From JBEKUY01 sp049514555 (lineage in GTDB: Bacteria > Acidobacteriota > Terriglobia > Acidiferrales > UBA7541), in NCBI GenBank assembly GCA_049514555.1, contig JBEKUY010000007.1, forward strand, positions 1-64,000: a DNA stretch of 64,000 bases, read 5' to 3'. The position numbers were made by a program, and so were the translations under genes. A model generated the notes under the pieces. That model did no database searches and was not told the origin of the DNA. It was given only the letters and a program-made list of their open reading frames with translations. Every line of letters begins with the position of its first letter. Within the stretch, counting starts at the first letter, position 1. Below, one piece after another: positions 30,587 through 38,316 of the stretch.

Positions 30587-32725
30587 ATGGCGCTCCGCAG
30601 TTACAGTCGCATCTTGATTGGTCTTGCCGCTGGCGTTCTTACAGTCCCCGTCACGCAAGCCCAGTCGTCTGAAGCAGTGGATTTCCAAAATAACCAGATC
30701 GGGATGAACTCCTTCGTATCTGGGAGCAAGGGCACCGTATATATGATCTTTCAAGGAAATCTGTACCGCAACGTGACGGATGAGGCAGACAGTTGGGATC
30801 AAATTGCGAAAGGCGTGGAATCCGTGGCCGTCGACCCTCAGGACGACAACGTGCTCTATGCAATTGATGCCCAGAGCCACATCATAAAGTCACTCGATGC
30901 GGGGGCTAAGTGGATATCACTTGACTCCGCACCTTCAAACGCTGGGCCTTGGTTTTTGTATATAAATCCGGAGAATACCCAGGAAATTTTCGCGGGTACG
31001 GCAAATGGCTTGGTGAAAACCTCCGACGGAGGTTTCAGTTGGCAAGATGCGTCACTTACCGGTCGCATTTCTCAATTCATGGTCAACCCACGATCCCCGT
31101 CGCATTATTATGCGCTTGTCGGAGGAACCATTTATGTCTCGTCCGATAGAGGGGGCACGTGGAAGAAGTCGGAAACCGGCTTACCCACTGAAATTGTTCG
31201 GGGTGGAGGCAGGACAGCGTCCAAGGTGACCGTGAAATGCTCTGTCCTTGTCTTTGTGAACTGGGACAAACCCTTTCTGCTCGCAGCCACGGCAACGAGC
31301 GGAGTATACCGAAGCGACGATGATGGTGTTTCTTGGAAGAGCAGCAGCGCGGGTATCGGTCCACGGGACGCAATCACAAAGGCCTTCGTCGGTTCGCGAG
31401 AGATTGTCCTCGCCACCAACGACTCGATTTACAGTTCCCGCGACGGAGCGAGTTGGAAGTATCTACCGGTAAAAAGCGGTCGGTACCATCCCCAGTTCTT
31501 TATCGGCGTCCTAGGATACCCCAGGCACGATGGTCTGCTTCTCGTCTTTCGTTTCTATGAGGACTCGGGAGATGTCTTGAGGATCGGGTATCTTGATGCA
31601 AAAGGCGTCCTTGTCGGGTTAAATTATGGCGTCCTGCCCCACTCAGAAGTTGATAACGTATGGGTCGGTTCGATGAACGGGCGTCCCGCCATTTTTTCAG
31701 CGACTGCTAACCTCTACCTTTCAGACCAAGTCCAGGAATGGACTCGCCCAACGTTTATTTCCGTTTCCCAGGGTGGGGGTTACTCTTGGGAGTTAGTTGG
31801 GAAGACAGAGTGCGGTGAGCAGGCGCTAGTTCGCGGCGGCCTGCCAACGGACATGTGGATATACGGCAGTCCTGTGTGTGTCCGAACCACGAACGATGGC
31901 GGCCTGAATTGGACAAACGCATCCGGGGTGAATTTTCGTTATGGCAACGCTTCCATGTCGAGAATCTCTCTCGACCCCAAGAACAAGAATGTCTGGTACT
32001 ACTGCGTGGGTGTGAACGAGTATTACCTTTATCGCTACCAATACGACCCTTCAACAAAGCAGGGCCAGGCAGTTGACTTGAAAGTGGTCGCTAACGATGT
32101 GGTGGTTGCAGATGACAATGACAAGGAGCTTTTCACCGACAGCGGCCGGCTTACTACAAATGGAGGGTGGACCTGGACAGACAAGTCAGCGGCGCTGGTG
32201 AAGTACATGCCTAGCGGTCTCTGGAGTAGTGGCATCCGTTTGGTGTACTTCCGAAATGGGGAGATTCGTGCGGTCATAGGTAGTTACGACCGTATGAGTA
32301 ATAACAGTATGGTGACGGTTATAAAATCTGCTGATATGGGAAGTACGTGGCAAGTGGCATCATCCCTCCCCGACGAACAGTTGATGAGCGAGCGTGCATT
32401 CATGAGTGGTGGTCTTATGGTCTTTCCGAATTCGAATAACCCGTTGAATTTGTTTATTGCGACGGTTTCTTATAGCAAAGGCCCATATTCTTACCGCGCA
32501 ACAGCTAGCAAAGTCTTCGAGACTAAGGACGGGGGTGAAACATGGCAGGAAGTCTATAGCCGTGACGTCACGGAAAAGGATGGTAGGCAGGACATAGAGA
32601 CAATCCGAGGCGTGGGGCAGATGCCCACATCGACAGGGCGCGTACTATTCGTGGGTGGAAGTCACGGCCTATGGAGATCTGAAGATGAAGGTGAGACCTG
32701 GAAGCGTGTCGGAGGTGTGCAATGA
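30587..32725 (+). CDS. Secreted BNR-repeat (Vps10/Ycf48-like) protein
   Basis: A 712-residue exported protein with a signal peptide (IGLAAGVLTVPVTQA). Many BNR/Asp-box repeats follow, spread through the protein: SLDAGAKWISL, TSDGGFSWQDAS, SSDRGGTWKKSE, SDDDGVSWKSSS, SRDGASWKYL, TNDGGLNWTNAS, TKDGGETWQEV and SEDEGETWKRVG. These predict one or two beta-propellers like sortilin-type or photosystem-assembly (Ycf48) domains. GGAGGG precedes the ATG. Its stop overlaps the start of the lipoprotein gene, implying a joint role at the cell surface. Confidence 0.85.
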   Translation: MALRSYSRILIGLAAGVLTVPVTQAQSSEAVDFQNNQIGMNSFVSGSKGTVYMIFQGNLYRNVTDEADSWDQIAKGVESVAVDPQDDNVLYAIDAQSHIIKSLDAGAKWISLDSAPSNAGPWFLYINPENTQEIFAGTANGLVKTSDGGFSWQDASLTGRISQFMVNPRSPSHYYALVGGTIYVSSDRGGTWKKSETGLPTEIVRGGGRTASKVTVKCSVLVFVNWDKPFLLAATATSGVYRSDDDGVSWKSSSAGIGPRDAITKAFVGSREIVLATNDSIYSSRDGASWKYLPVKSGRYHPQFFIGVLGYPRHDGLLLVFRFYEDSGDVLRIGYLDAKGVLVGLNYGVLPHSEVDNVWVGSMNGRPAIFSATANLYLSDQVQEWTRPTFISVSQGGGYSWELVGKTECGEQALVRGGLPTDMWIYGSPVCVRTTNDGGLNWTNASGVNFRYGNASMSRISLDPKNKNVWYYCVGVNEYYLYRYQYDPSTKQGQAVDLKVVANDVVVADDNDKELFTDSGRLTTNGGWTWTDKSAALVKYMPSGLWSSGIRLVYFRNGEIRAVIGSYDRMSNNSMVTVIKSADMGSTWQVASSLPDEQLMSERAFMSGGLMVFPNSNNPLNLFIATVSYSKGPYSYRATASKVFETKDGGETWQEVYSRDVTEKDGRQDIETIRGVGQMPTSTGRVLFVGGSHGLWRSEDEGETWKRVGGVQ

Positions 32726-33603
32726 GAGGCGCGAATCATGCCTTGTCCGTTCTGGCAATTCTTTTGTTCATGGCGGGGTGCAGCAAGTCACTTCCTGATG
32801 CTTATGGAATCTACGCAGATACCAATCATGGGCGGACTTTACTTGTGGGGCAGGGGGTAAGAGTGGCGGGGAATATGCTTAACCCCATTGCTGGACTGAT
32901 CGGCCCTTCAGGCGTTGAATGTCGGTACTTGAAGGACTTTGTGGTTTACAAGAAGGACATCAATCCGGACTCCGTGGGCCTCGTCATGCTTAATTTCGTG
33001 AGAGATGCGCAACTTCCGGGAATCTTTGGCTCGACCCAAGCAAGGATCAATTTATGGCTTCCCAAAGAGCGAATCGACGTTGAAGTGAAACCTGTGGAAC
33101 AAAAGCGAGATATGTACGTTGTTGCGCCCCGGAAGTCCCTTGACAAGGGATTCTACGCGCTCTACATAGGCTCTTTTGGTGGGGAAATGGGTATGGGCGG
33201 GCAAGTGTACGATGTTGTGATCGGTTCCGCTGCGGACTATCCTTCCTACGCGGCTGCGGCCAAATCTAGGGAGACGCAACTTAAGAGTGACGCTTCTGCC
33301 CTGCTGGCAAAGATGAATCAATTGCTTGACAGGAAAGAATACAGTCACTTAGGGGAGGTGTACCGGCCGGAAGGCAATAGCTTATCAGGAGCAGCGCTGC
33401 AAGAGTTCGTGGACGGCAATCAAACATGGCTCGGCAGTGCTGGCAGGATCGTGAAGTCTGAAGTGGTTTCAGTTTCACCTTCCGATGACGGTCAATCGGC
33501 CCGCTGCTCTGTAAAGACAACATATGAAAAGGCTGGCGTACAGGAAGAATCTCTGACGATCCGAAAAATCGGAGATCGGTACTTCATTACTGAGCTCAAG
33601 TAA
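32722..33603 (+). CDS. Hypothetical lipoprotein, last gene of the envelope array
   Basis: A 293-residue lipoprotein. The lipobox in LAILLFMAGCSKS puts the lipidated Cys at residue 20. The first two-thirds is beta-rich and unassigned; the last 100 residues (from LLAKMNQLLDRKEYSHLGEV to LTIRKIGDRYFITELK) look like a DUF4864/NTF2-type fold. ATGA overlap with the BNR gene shows coupled translation. It ends the run of plus-strand genes that began at 16945. Confidence 0.72.
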   Translation: MRGANHALSVLAILLFMAGCSKSLPDAYGIYADTNHGRTLLVGQGVRVAGNMLNPIAGLIGPSGVECRYLKDFVVYKKDINPDSVGLVMLNFVRDAQLPGIFGSTQARINLWLPKERIDVEVKPVEQKRDMYVVAPRKSLDKGFYALYIGSFGGEMGMGGQVYDVVIGSAADYPSYAAAAKSRETQLKSDASALLAKMNQLLDRKEYSHLGEVYRPEGNSLSGAALQEFVDGNQTWLGSAGRIVKSEVVSVSPSDDGQSARCSVKTTYEKAGVQEESLTIRKIGDRYFITELK

Positions 33604-33738
33604 GCCCTGGCGGGAAGACCACTCAAACAACAGCAGGTGTGCCCATCGTCCAAATTTCGGCGCCCCGACCAGATTTCGTGTCGGCCATGACAATGCGCGC
33701 GAAATCTTTGGGCAACGACCTAGAACAAAGGATCTGGT

Positions 33739-34263
33739 TCATTCGCTGAACAGTTTCTCGATGGTTGCCATGGGTAGGAAAAGCCGCTTGGGGATTTTGG
33801 GGAGCTCGATGAAGCCGTACTTTTTGTAGAACGCCACAGCCTGATCGTCTTTCGCGTCAACGACGACTGCGGCTGAGGCAACTTGCTTACTCCCTGCGAG
33901 GCAACGTTTCAGCGCATCCATCAATAGCAGTTCACCGAGCCCCTGTCCGCGGAACATGATGCCTATGGCGAGGCGTCCAATGAGGGTAGCAGGCACCACC
34001 GGATACTTGGGCGGTTTTTGCACGGTTTCCTGGGGAACGGCATCAAGCTCGACTGAATACTGGGACAGTGTGTAGTAGCCGGCGACCCTCTTGCCGTCCG
34101 GTGTGAGGACGAACGCAACGGCAACACGTTTCTTTATGTCCTGGCTTGCTTGCCTGTGAAGGTAGTTGTCGAGGGCCTCTACGCCACACGAAAAGCTTTC
34201 TCTGTCGTGTTGAGGTGCAAGGGGCTCAAACCGAAACGCGGGTGTCTCCGCCTGGGCGGCCAC
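33739..34263 (-). CDS. GNAT-family toxin of a type II toxin-antitoxin pair (TacT-like)
   Basis: A 174-residue GNAT acetyltransferase. It has the opening of the TacT/AtaT toxin group (FEPLAPQHDRESFSCGVEAL, then LDNYLHRQASQD). The acetyl-CoA loop is in LAIGIMFRGQGLGELLLMDAL, and VDAKDDQAVAFYKKYGFIEL ends the fold. Known: such toxins acetylate charged aminoacyl-tRNA and stop translation. GTG at 34263 follows the antitoxin stop without a gap, so the two are co-translated. It lies beside the island's attachment site, where a toxin-antitoxin pair can stabilise the element. Confidence 0.9.
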   Translation of the reverse strand: MAAQAETPAFRFEPLAPQHDRESFSCGVEALDNYLHRQASQDIKKRVAVAFVLTPDGKRVAGYYTLSQYSVELDAVPQETVQKPPKYPVVPATLIGRLAIGIMFRGQGLGELLLMDALKRCLAGSKQVASAAVVVDAKDDQAVAFYKKYGFIELPKIPKRLFLPMATIEKLFSE

Positions 34264-34569
34264 TTATCGCCCCATACGCCCTTGATAGCGCCGGGCAGCG
34301 GCCCGCGCAGCAGTGTTGGGGGCCGGAGGGTTGAGTATCGCGTTCACGAACACTTCGCGCGCCTCATCGCGCAAGCTTAGCGTCTCGAAATCCTTAATGG
34401 TTTCCGTTGCCGCCTGTTGCGCGCTGACCACGACAAAGTCCGTTACAGTCGTCCCGCGAAGCTCTGCCGCACGCTCAATGATGCGTTTCTGTTCCCGGGT
34501 GACCCGGGCCTCTAAACGCTCCGACTTGCTCGAATGCTGCCGAGCTTTGAGTGTCTGTTGGTGTGCCAT
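34264..34569 (-). CDS. DUF1778 antitoxin (TacA-like)
   Basis: A 101-residue antitoxin. The N-terminal ribbon-helix-helix (about 15-60) reads SERLEARVTREQKRIIERAA, then ELRGTTVTDFVVVSA, the DUF1778 signature. The C-terminal part (LSLRDEAREVFVNAILNPPAPN) is the toxin-wrapping tail. It neutralises the GNAT toxin and represses their shared promoter. A perfect inverted repeat lies in that promoter, 20-40 bases upstream of the ATG. GGAAGG provides the ribosome site. Confidence 0.9.
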   Translation of the reverse strand: MAHQQTLKARQHSSKSERLEARVTREQKRIIERAAELRGTTVTDFVVVSAQQAATETIKDFETLSLRDEAREVFVNAILNPPAPNTAARAAARRYQGRMGR

Positions 34570-34586
34570 GAGACCTTCCAGGGATG

Positions 34587-34615
34587 ACTGTACGGCAGAT
34601 GGCCGTACATGTCAA
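34587..34615 (-). promoter_or_regulatory. Toxin-antitoxin promoter with operator
   Basis: On the minus strand TTGACA (34615-34610) and TACAGT (34592-34587) are 17 bases apart. The inverted repeat TGTACGGC-N5-GCCGTACA (34589-34609) covers the spacer and half of the -10 box, exactly where a ribbon-helix-helix antitoxin would block RNA polymerase. Confidence 0.8.
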
Positions 34616-34688
34616 GTGGCCGAGGTCCACAGGCTGAATGCAAGGATCTACTCGGCCCTTTTCAAGCCTGGGCCGTGTCCGACAAACC

Positions 34689-34706
34689 TGCTAACAAGTT
34701 GCTAAC
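34689..34706 (+). repeat. Paired TGCTAAC repeats, possible integrase arm sites
   Basis: TGCTAAC occurs at 34689-34695 and again at 34700-34706, 11 bases apart (one helical turn), about 80 bases inside the attachment core. Short direct repeats in this position are typical arm-type sites of tyrosine integrases. The function is inferred. Confidence 0.4.
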
Positions 34707-34784
34707 TAAACCCTGCCAAGGGGGCCTATTTGAGCGTCAAAAACCGACGGAATCGCCCGGGAAAATCAACTACTTAGGCCCTTA

Positions 34785-34837
34785 GCAGAGGTCTGCAAAA
34801 CCTCCATTCGTGGGTTCGAATCCCACCCGCGCCTCCA
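34785..34837 (+). other. Attachment-site copy: 3' fragment of tRNA-Cys(GCA)
   Basis: The fragment contains the anticodon arm (GAGGT-CTGCAAA-ACCTC, 34788-34804, anticodon GCA at 34795-34797), the variable region, a perfect T arm (GTGGG-TTCGAAT-CCCAC) and the acceptor strand CCGCGCC-T-CCA. The required 5' acceptor strand GGCGCGG and a D arm are absent upstream, so this is not a functional gene. It is the chromosomal 3' half left at the right border of an element inserted to its left. A 10-bp hairpin directly after it (34836-34860) may be the original tRNA terminator. Confidence 0.85.
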
Positions 34838-34947
34838 ACGTTTCCGCCGCGGAAATGTTGTCCCGAGCGAACGGCGTGAGCCGAGGGGCTAAAATCAGAA
34901 CCGCCGTGCTCGCCGAGGGTGCGCGCTTCCTCTCACGACCCGGCTCG

Positions 34948-35391
34948 CTACTCTGCTTTTGATTCAGTCGGGAGATTTTTCCGCATCAGGATGGAATTGC
35001 GCCCGGACTTGCCGGAATAACTGAAATCATCCATAACTCGACCAATGATGGTGAGGCCGCGGCCACATTCAGCTTCCGTTGCGTCCTTTGGCGCCACCGC
35101 CGGATTGGCAACTTGGCGCAGAATGTTCTGCAGAATGGGGGCGCCGTCGTCTGCGATTTCCATGATCAATGCTTGCGGAGTAGCCTCCAGTGAGAAATCA
35201 ACACGCCGGCCGGGCTGACACCCATAGGCGTGTTGAATCGTGTTGTTGACGGCCTCCACGACGGCCAGCTCAAGCAGGTGTGCGTCTCGTGAAGGAAAAC
35301 CCAATTCCTTTGCCACCGCCCGGACCAGCAACCCGATAGGCCACACGTTTCGCAGGTCGCTGTCGATGGAGGTGTGCACTGCGCCGGTCAC
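34948..35391 (-). CDS. RsbW-type anti-sigma factor / serine kinase
   Basis: A 147-residue HATPase_c_2 protein. The Bergerat ATP site is visible: LAVVEAVNNTIQHAYG (N box, residues 41-56), then MEIADDGAPI and ECGRGLTIIGRVMDDFSY (G boxes). Such kinases bind a sigma factor or phosphorylate a STAS antagonist. The gene overlaps the STAS gene by four bases and forms a partner-switching module with it and the PP2C phosphatase upstream. The sigma or other target is not in the neighbourhood. Confidence 0.88.
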   Translation of the reverse strand: MTGAVHTSIDSDLRNVWPIGLLVRAVAKELGFPSRDAHLLELAVVEAVNNTIQHAYGCQPGRRVDFSLEATPQALIMEIADDGAPILQNILRQVANPAVAPKDATEAECGRGLTIIGRVMDDFSYSGKSGRNSILMRKNLPTESKAE

Positions 35392-35741
35392 GAGCGTGCA
35401 GTCTCTGCTGCCAAGCCTTCGATGGCCTCGGCACTGGTCAAATAAATGCGAAACACCTTGTCCAAACGGGTGAGCTCGAACAAGGCCTGCACTGGTTCCT
35501 GGAGTCCCGTCACCGCGATTTCTCCACGCTCGCCGGCCATCTTCCGCAAAGAGACCAGCGCTCCAAGTCCCGTGCTATCCACGAAAGTCACCTGTTGCAG
35601 GTCAAGGACCAGTTTGTTGCCGCCCTCGCTCAGGTAGTGACCGACGTCGGCCTTGAACTGAGGGGCCGAATCGGCGCCGAGACGAGCATCCATGAGCGTT
35701 ACGACGACCACTGTGCCGACACGCCGCATCTCGGTTCTCAT
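35388..35741 (-). CDS. STAS-domain anti-sigma factor antagonist
   Basis: A 117-residue single STAS domain. The phosphorylation loop is FVDSTGLGALVSL with Ser56 (or Thr57) as acceptor, after the strand LVLDLQQVTF. Unphosphorylated protein should sequester the kinase encoded by the overlapping downstream gene. It lies 12 bases after the PP2C phosphatase gene on the same strand. Confidence 0.9.
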   Translation of the reverse strand: MRTEMRRVGTVVVVTLMDARLGADSAPQFKADVGHYLSEGGNKLVLDLQQVTFVDSTGLGALVSLRKMAGERGEIAVTGLQEPVQALFELTRLDKVFRIYLTSAEAIEGLAAETARS

Positions 35742-35753
35742 TACGTCCTCGGT

Positions 35754-36995
35754 TTATCCGCTGCGCTCCGCCGCGAGCGAACTGCTCTGCGAATCCGGGC
35801 ACTGCCACTCGAGTGCGAGCAACGACAGGTCGTCGTCGAATTCGAGCCCCTGGCGCCACTCGCCCAACGATTTCTTGACGCCTTCCACGAGGTCGGCAAG
35901 CGGAGCTTCACGCAACTCGCCCAACGCCCGCATCCATCTCTCCTGCCCAAAAGCAATTCCCTTGGCGTTCTCACACTCGGTGATTCCGTCCGAATAAAAG
36001 ACGAGCCGGTCGCCCGTGGACAAGCTAAGGTTCTGGTCCTCGTAGTCCATGGGTTCCCACAGTCCGACCGGAAAACCGCCGCGCCCGATCGCGCGCAGGC
36101 TCGCATCGCGGCGGATGTGGATCGCTCGGGGTTGGCCTGCATCGCAGTAGCGCACTCTCCCGGACGAGCAATTCACGATGCCGTACGTCATCGTAAAGTA
36201 CCTTCCATCGCCTCCCTGAAACTCACGGTTGAGGCCGGAAACCACCTCGGCAGGTAAGGCGAGTGTGCGTTCTTCAGAAGGCGAGGCCGAGGGCATCGTG
36301 CATCTTGAGCTCTCGAGAGCAAGCATCTTCGTCACCGTCATCGAGAGCAGAGCGGCAGGAATGCCGTGCCCGGATACGTCGATGTGGTAGAAGACCAGAT
36401 GTTTCTCGTCGGCGAAGAAGTAGTTCAGCATGTCGCCGGCAAGGGATTGCGCCGGAAGGAAAAGCCAGTGCACTCCCACATTCTCGTGACGGCAAAGAGC
36501 CGGCGGCAGCATTCTCAATTGTGCGGCGGCCGCCGCCTGAACGTCTCGCTGGATGAGTCCATGCGCGTTCGCCAGTTCGCAATTCAGGTGACGGAGATTT
36601 TCGTTCTGGCGGGAGAGGTCCTGCTCCAGACGCACCAGCCGCTCGACCGCCCGCAGTCGCACGCGCAGCTCCACGAGATCGATCGGTTTTACGATGAAAT
36701 CATCGGCCCCCGCTTCGAGACCGGCGAGAAAGTCTTCCTTTCGATCCTTGCTCGTGCACAGGACCACGTGCACGTACCGCGGAAGCGGCATGTCGCGAAT
36801 GGCCCGGCACAGTCCCAGCCCGTCCATCAAGGGCATCATCCAGTCGGTTAACACCACATCAACACTGGTGCCTTGAAGGGTCTGCCAGGCCTCTTCGCCG
36901 TCCTTTGCACTCAATACGGAATGTCCCCATCGGCGAAGCGGCGCTTCCAGGACCCTGCGGGCGGCTTCGTCGTCATCTACAATCAGAATATTCAT
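35754..36995 (-). CDS. Response regulator with SpoIIE-type PP2C phosphatase domain
   Basis: A 413-residue RsbU/RssB-like protein. The receiver domain (1-120) has the acidic pocket VDDDEAARR, phospho-acceptor Asp51 in VLTDWMMP and the conserved Lys in TSKDRKED. A coiled linker (about 120-170) leads to the PP2C/SpoIIE domain (about 175-400) with GDMLNYFF, FYHIDVSGHGIPAALLSM and DRLVFYSDGITE, the metal-binding aspartates. It would dephosphorylate the STAS protein next door when activated, starting a three-gene partner-switching cascade. Confidence 0.92.
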   Translation of the reverse strand: MNILIVDDDEAARRVLEAPLRRWGHSVLSAKDGEEAWQTLQGTSVDVVLTDWMMPLMDGLGLCRAIRDMPLPRYVHVVLCTSKDRKEDFLAGLEAGADDFIVKPIDLVELRVRLRAVERLVRLEQDLSRQNENLRHLNCELANAHGLIQRDVQAAAAAQLRMLPPALCRHENVGVHWLFLPAQSLAGDMLNYFFADEKHLVFYHIDVSGHGIPAALLSMTVTKMLALESSRCTMPSASPSEERTLALPAEVVSGLNREFQGGDGRYFTMTYGIVNCSSGRVRYCDAGQPRAIHIRRDASLRAIGRGGFPVGLWEPMDYEDQNLSLSTGDRLVFYSDGITECENAKGIAFGQERWMRALGELREAPLADLVEGVKKSLGEWRQGLEFDDDLSLLALEWQCPDSQSSSLAAERSG

Positions 36996-37210
36996 GGCGG
37001 AACGGCGTTAATCTCTTTGCCCAGCATCACGCAAACTGCAGGTTACCCGGAAGCGACAATCGATCGACATTGCGCTGGACGGTCCCGGCGATTGGCCTAA
37101 ACTGATTGCAGCCTGCGCCTTCCTCTCGAGCTGATCGCTCGAGTTCCAGTGCGTAGTGCTCCCCTTCCAGAGAGTCCGCATTCAGTTCGTGTCGAGGGGC
37201 GCACTGCGCC

Positions 37211-37480
37211 ATGAGATTCCTAATCCACTTCAGAAACGCGGTCCTTCCATCCTGGTATTGCTTCCGGCGCGTTCACGGCCTCGGTTTCGACCCGAGCAAC
37301 TCGGCCTCCAAACCTCTCACGTCTCCCGCTGACTTTGGCGCGCTTCTTGCTCCTCCTTTCGCAGCTTGGCTGGGGATCGCCGGCGGTTATCGCTCTTTGA
37401 TCTTCGTTTTGTGTTGGCTGGCCTGGACTCTGATCTTCATTCGAATCTCGCGAAAGCACCTAGGAAGAGACAAGTTATGA
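37211..37480 (+). CDS. Possible small membrane protein before the beta-barrel gene
   Basis: An 89-codon frame whose last 45 residues form a credible membrane helix with a basic end (GGYRSLIFVLCWLAWTLIFI, then RISRKHLGRDKL). Its stop overlaps the next gene's start in an ATGA, which favours a real gene. The first 40 residues look less convincing, so the start may be wrong. A minus-strand frame (37027-37212) competes but has no better support. Between 36996 and 37210 nothing else is seen. Confidence 0.35.
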   Translation: MRFLIHFRNAVLPSWYCFRRVHGLGFDPSNSASKPLTSPADFGALLAPPFAAWLGIAGGYRSLIFVLCWLAWTLIFIRISRKHLGRDKL

Positions 37481-38313
37481 CTCGTTTGCGTTTTCCCGCT
37501 TTGATCGCCTTTGCCTGCGCCTCCGCTCCGTTCGCATTCGCCAGCCCTTGGACCCAGCCTGCAGGCCACGGGCAAGTCATTTTCTCCGTGGACTACTTTC
37601 AGACCTCGCGCCAGTTCGATCAGTTCGGCTACGTTTCGACCTTCAACTCGAATGGGTATTTCCGCCAGTTCCAGCTCAATCCCTACCTTGAATACGGAAT
37701 AACTTCAAAGACGACGCTCGTCCTGAACACTTTCATTCCCTTTTTGGCATTCCGAAACGATTTTGGGAGGGTGACGAGCGCCGGATGGGGCGACACAGAG
37801 ATAGGCGTTCGGCATCGCCTCACATCGCTAGACTCGCCCTGGGTCTTTTCAGTCCAAGGGACTGTGCTGTTTCCAGCTTACTCCGGGAATCGAAACCCTC
37901 CGCCCGGAAACCGCAACATCGACCTCGAGACCCGCCTGCTCCTGGGACACAGCTATCAGTTTTCTCGGATCAAACGGACTGTTTATTGGGGCATTGAAAT
38001 GGCCTACCGCTACCGGAATGGACCTCCGGGCGACGAGGTACGGCTGGACACTACTGTGGGATTTGACCTACTCCGTCGGCTCACATTCATGCAGCAGTTC
38101 TACGGAATCAAAGGACTCCGGAACGGTGCAGCCGCGGGCACGATCACAAATCCGAACGCACAGTCCGACTTCGATCTGTACAAATTCCAGTCCTCACTCG
38201 TGTTGCGATTGAACAAGCGCACGCGCCTTCAGGCGGGCTGTCTAGACAACTTCGCCGGGCGCAACACAGGGCGCGGGCTCACTGCGGTCACTGCGCTCTG
38301 GCTCGACTTCTGA
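37477..38313 (+). CDS. Outer-membrane beta-barrel protein
   Basis: A 278-residue exported protein: a signal peptide (ALIAFACASAPFAFA), then alternating amphipathic strands with aromatic girdles (QLNPYLEYGITSKTTLVLNT, then DTEIGVRHRL) and a C-terminal LTAVTALWLDF ending in Phe, typical of outer-membrane barrels. It resembles transporter-like barrel proteins of unknown substrate. The ATG at 37477 follows AGGA. It is three bases upstream of the glycosyltransferase gene, so it may form the outer-membrane exit of a polysaccharide system. Confidence 0.72.
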   Translation: MTRLRFPALIAFACASAPFAFASPWTQPAGHGQVIFSVDYFQTSRQFDQFGYVSTFNSNGYFRQFQLNPYLEYGITSKTTLVLNTFIPFLAFRNDFGRVTSAGWGDTEIGVRHRLTSLDSPWVFSVQGTVLFPAYSGNRNPPPGNRNIDLETRLLLGHSYQFSRIKRTVYWGIEMAYRYRNGPPGDEVRLDTTVGFDLLRRLTFMQQFYGIKGLRNGAAAGTITNPNAQSDFDLYKFQSSLVLRLNKRTRLQAGCLDNFAGRNTGRGLTAVTALWLDF

Positions 38314-38316
38314 ATC

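Larger units (their letters stand above)
1..34837. mobile_element. Right-hand part of a putative tRNA-Cys genomic island
   Basis: Seen: a 3' tRNA-Cys fragment at 34785-34837 lacks its 5' acceptor half, and two TGCTAAC direct repeats lie about 80 bases upstream of it. Everything to its left has accessory character: restriction-modification, ArdC, an excisionase-like HTH, a RiPP operon and a toxin-antitoxin pair. Known: tyrosine integrases insert at tRNA 3' ends, rebuild the tRNA at one border and leave a 3' copy at the other. With the tRNA on the plus strand the insert must lie to the left. Inferred: the island extends beyond base 1. No integrase is visible in the window, and the insert could be composite, so the left limit is unknown. 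Confidence 0.55.

Noticed and set aside
34761..34837. Complete tRNA-Cys gene
   Set aside because: No GGCGCGG acceptor strand or D arm exists upstream; only the 3' 53 bases are tRNA.
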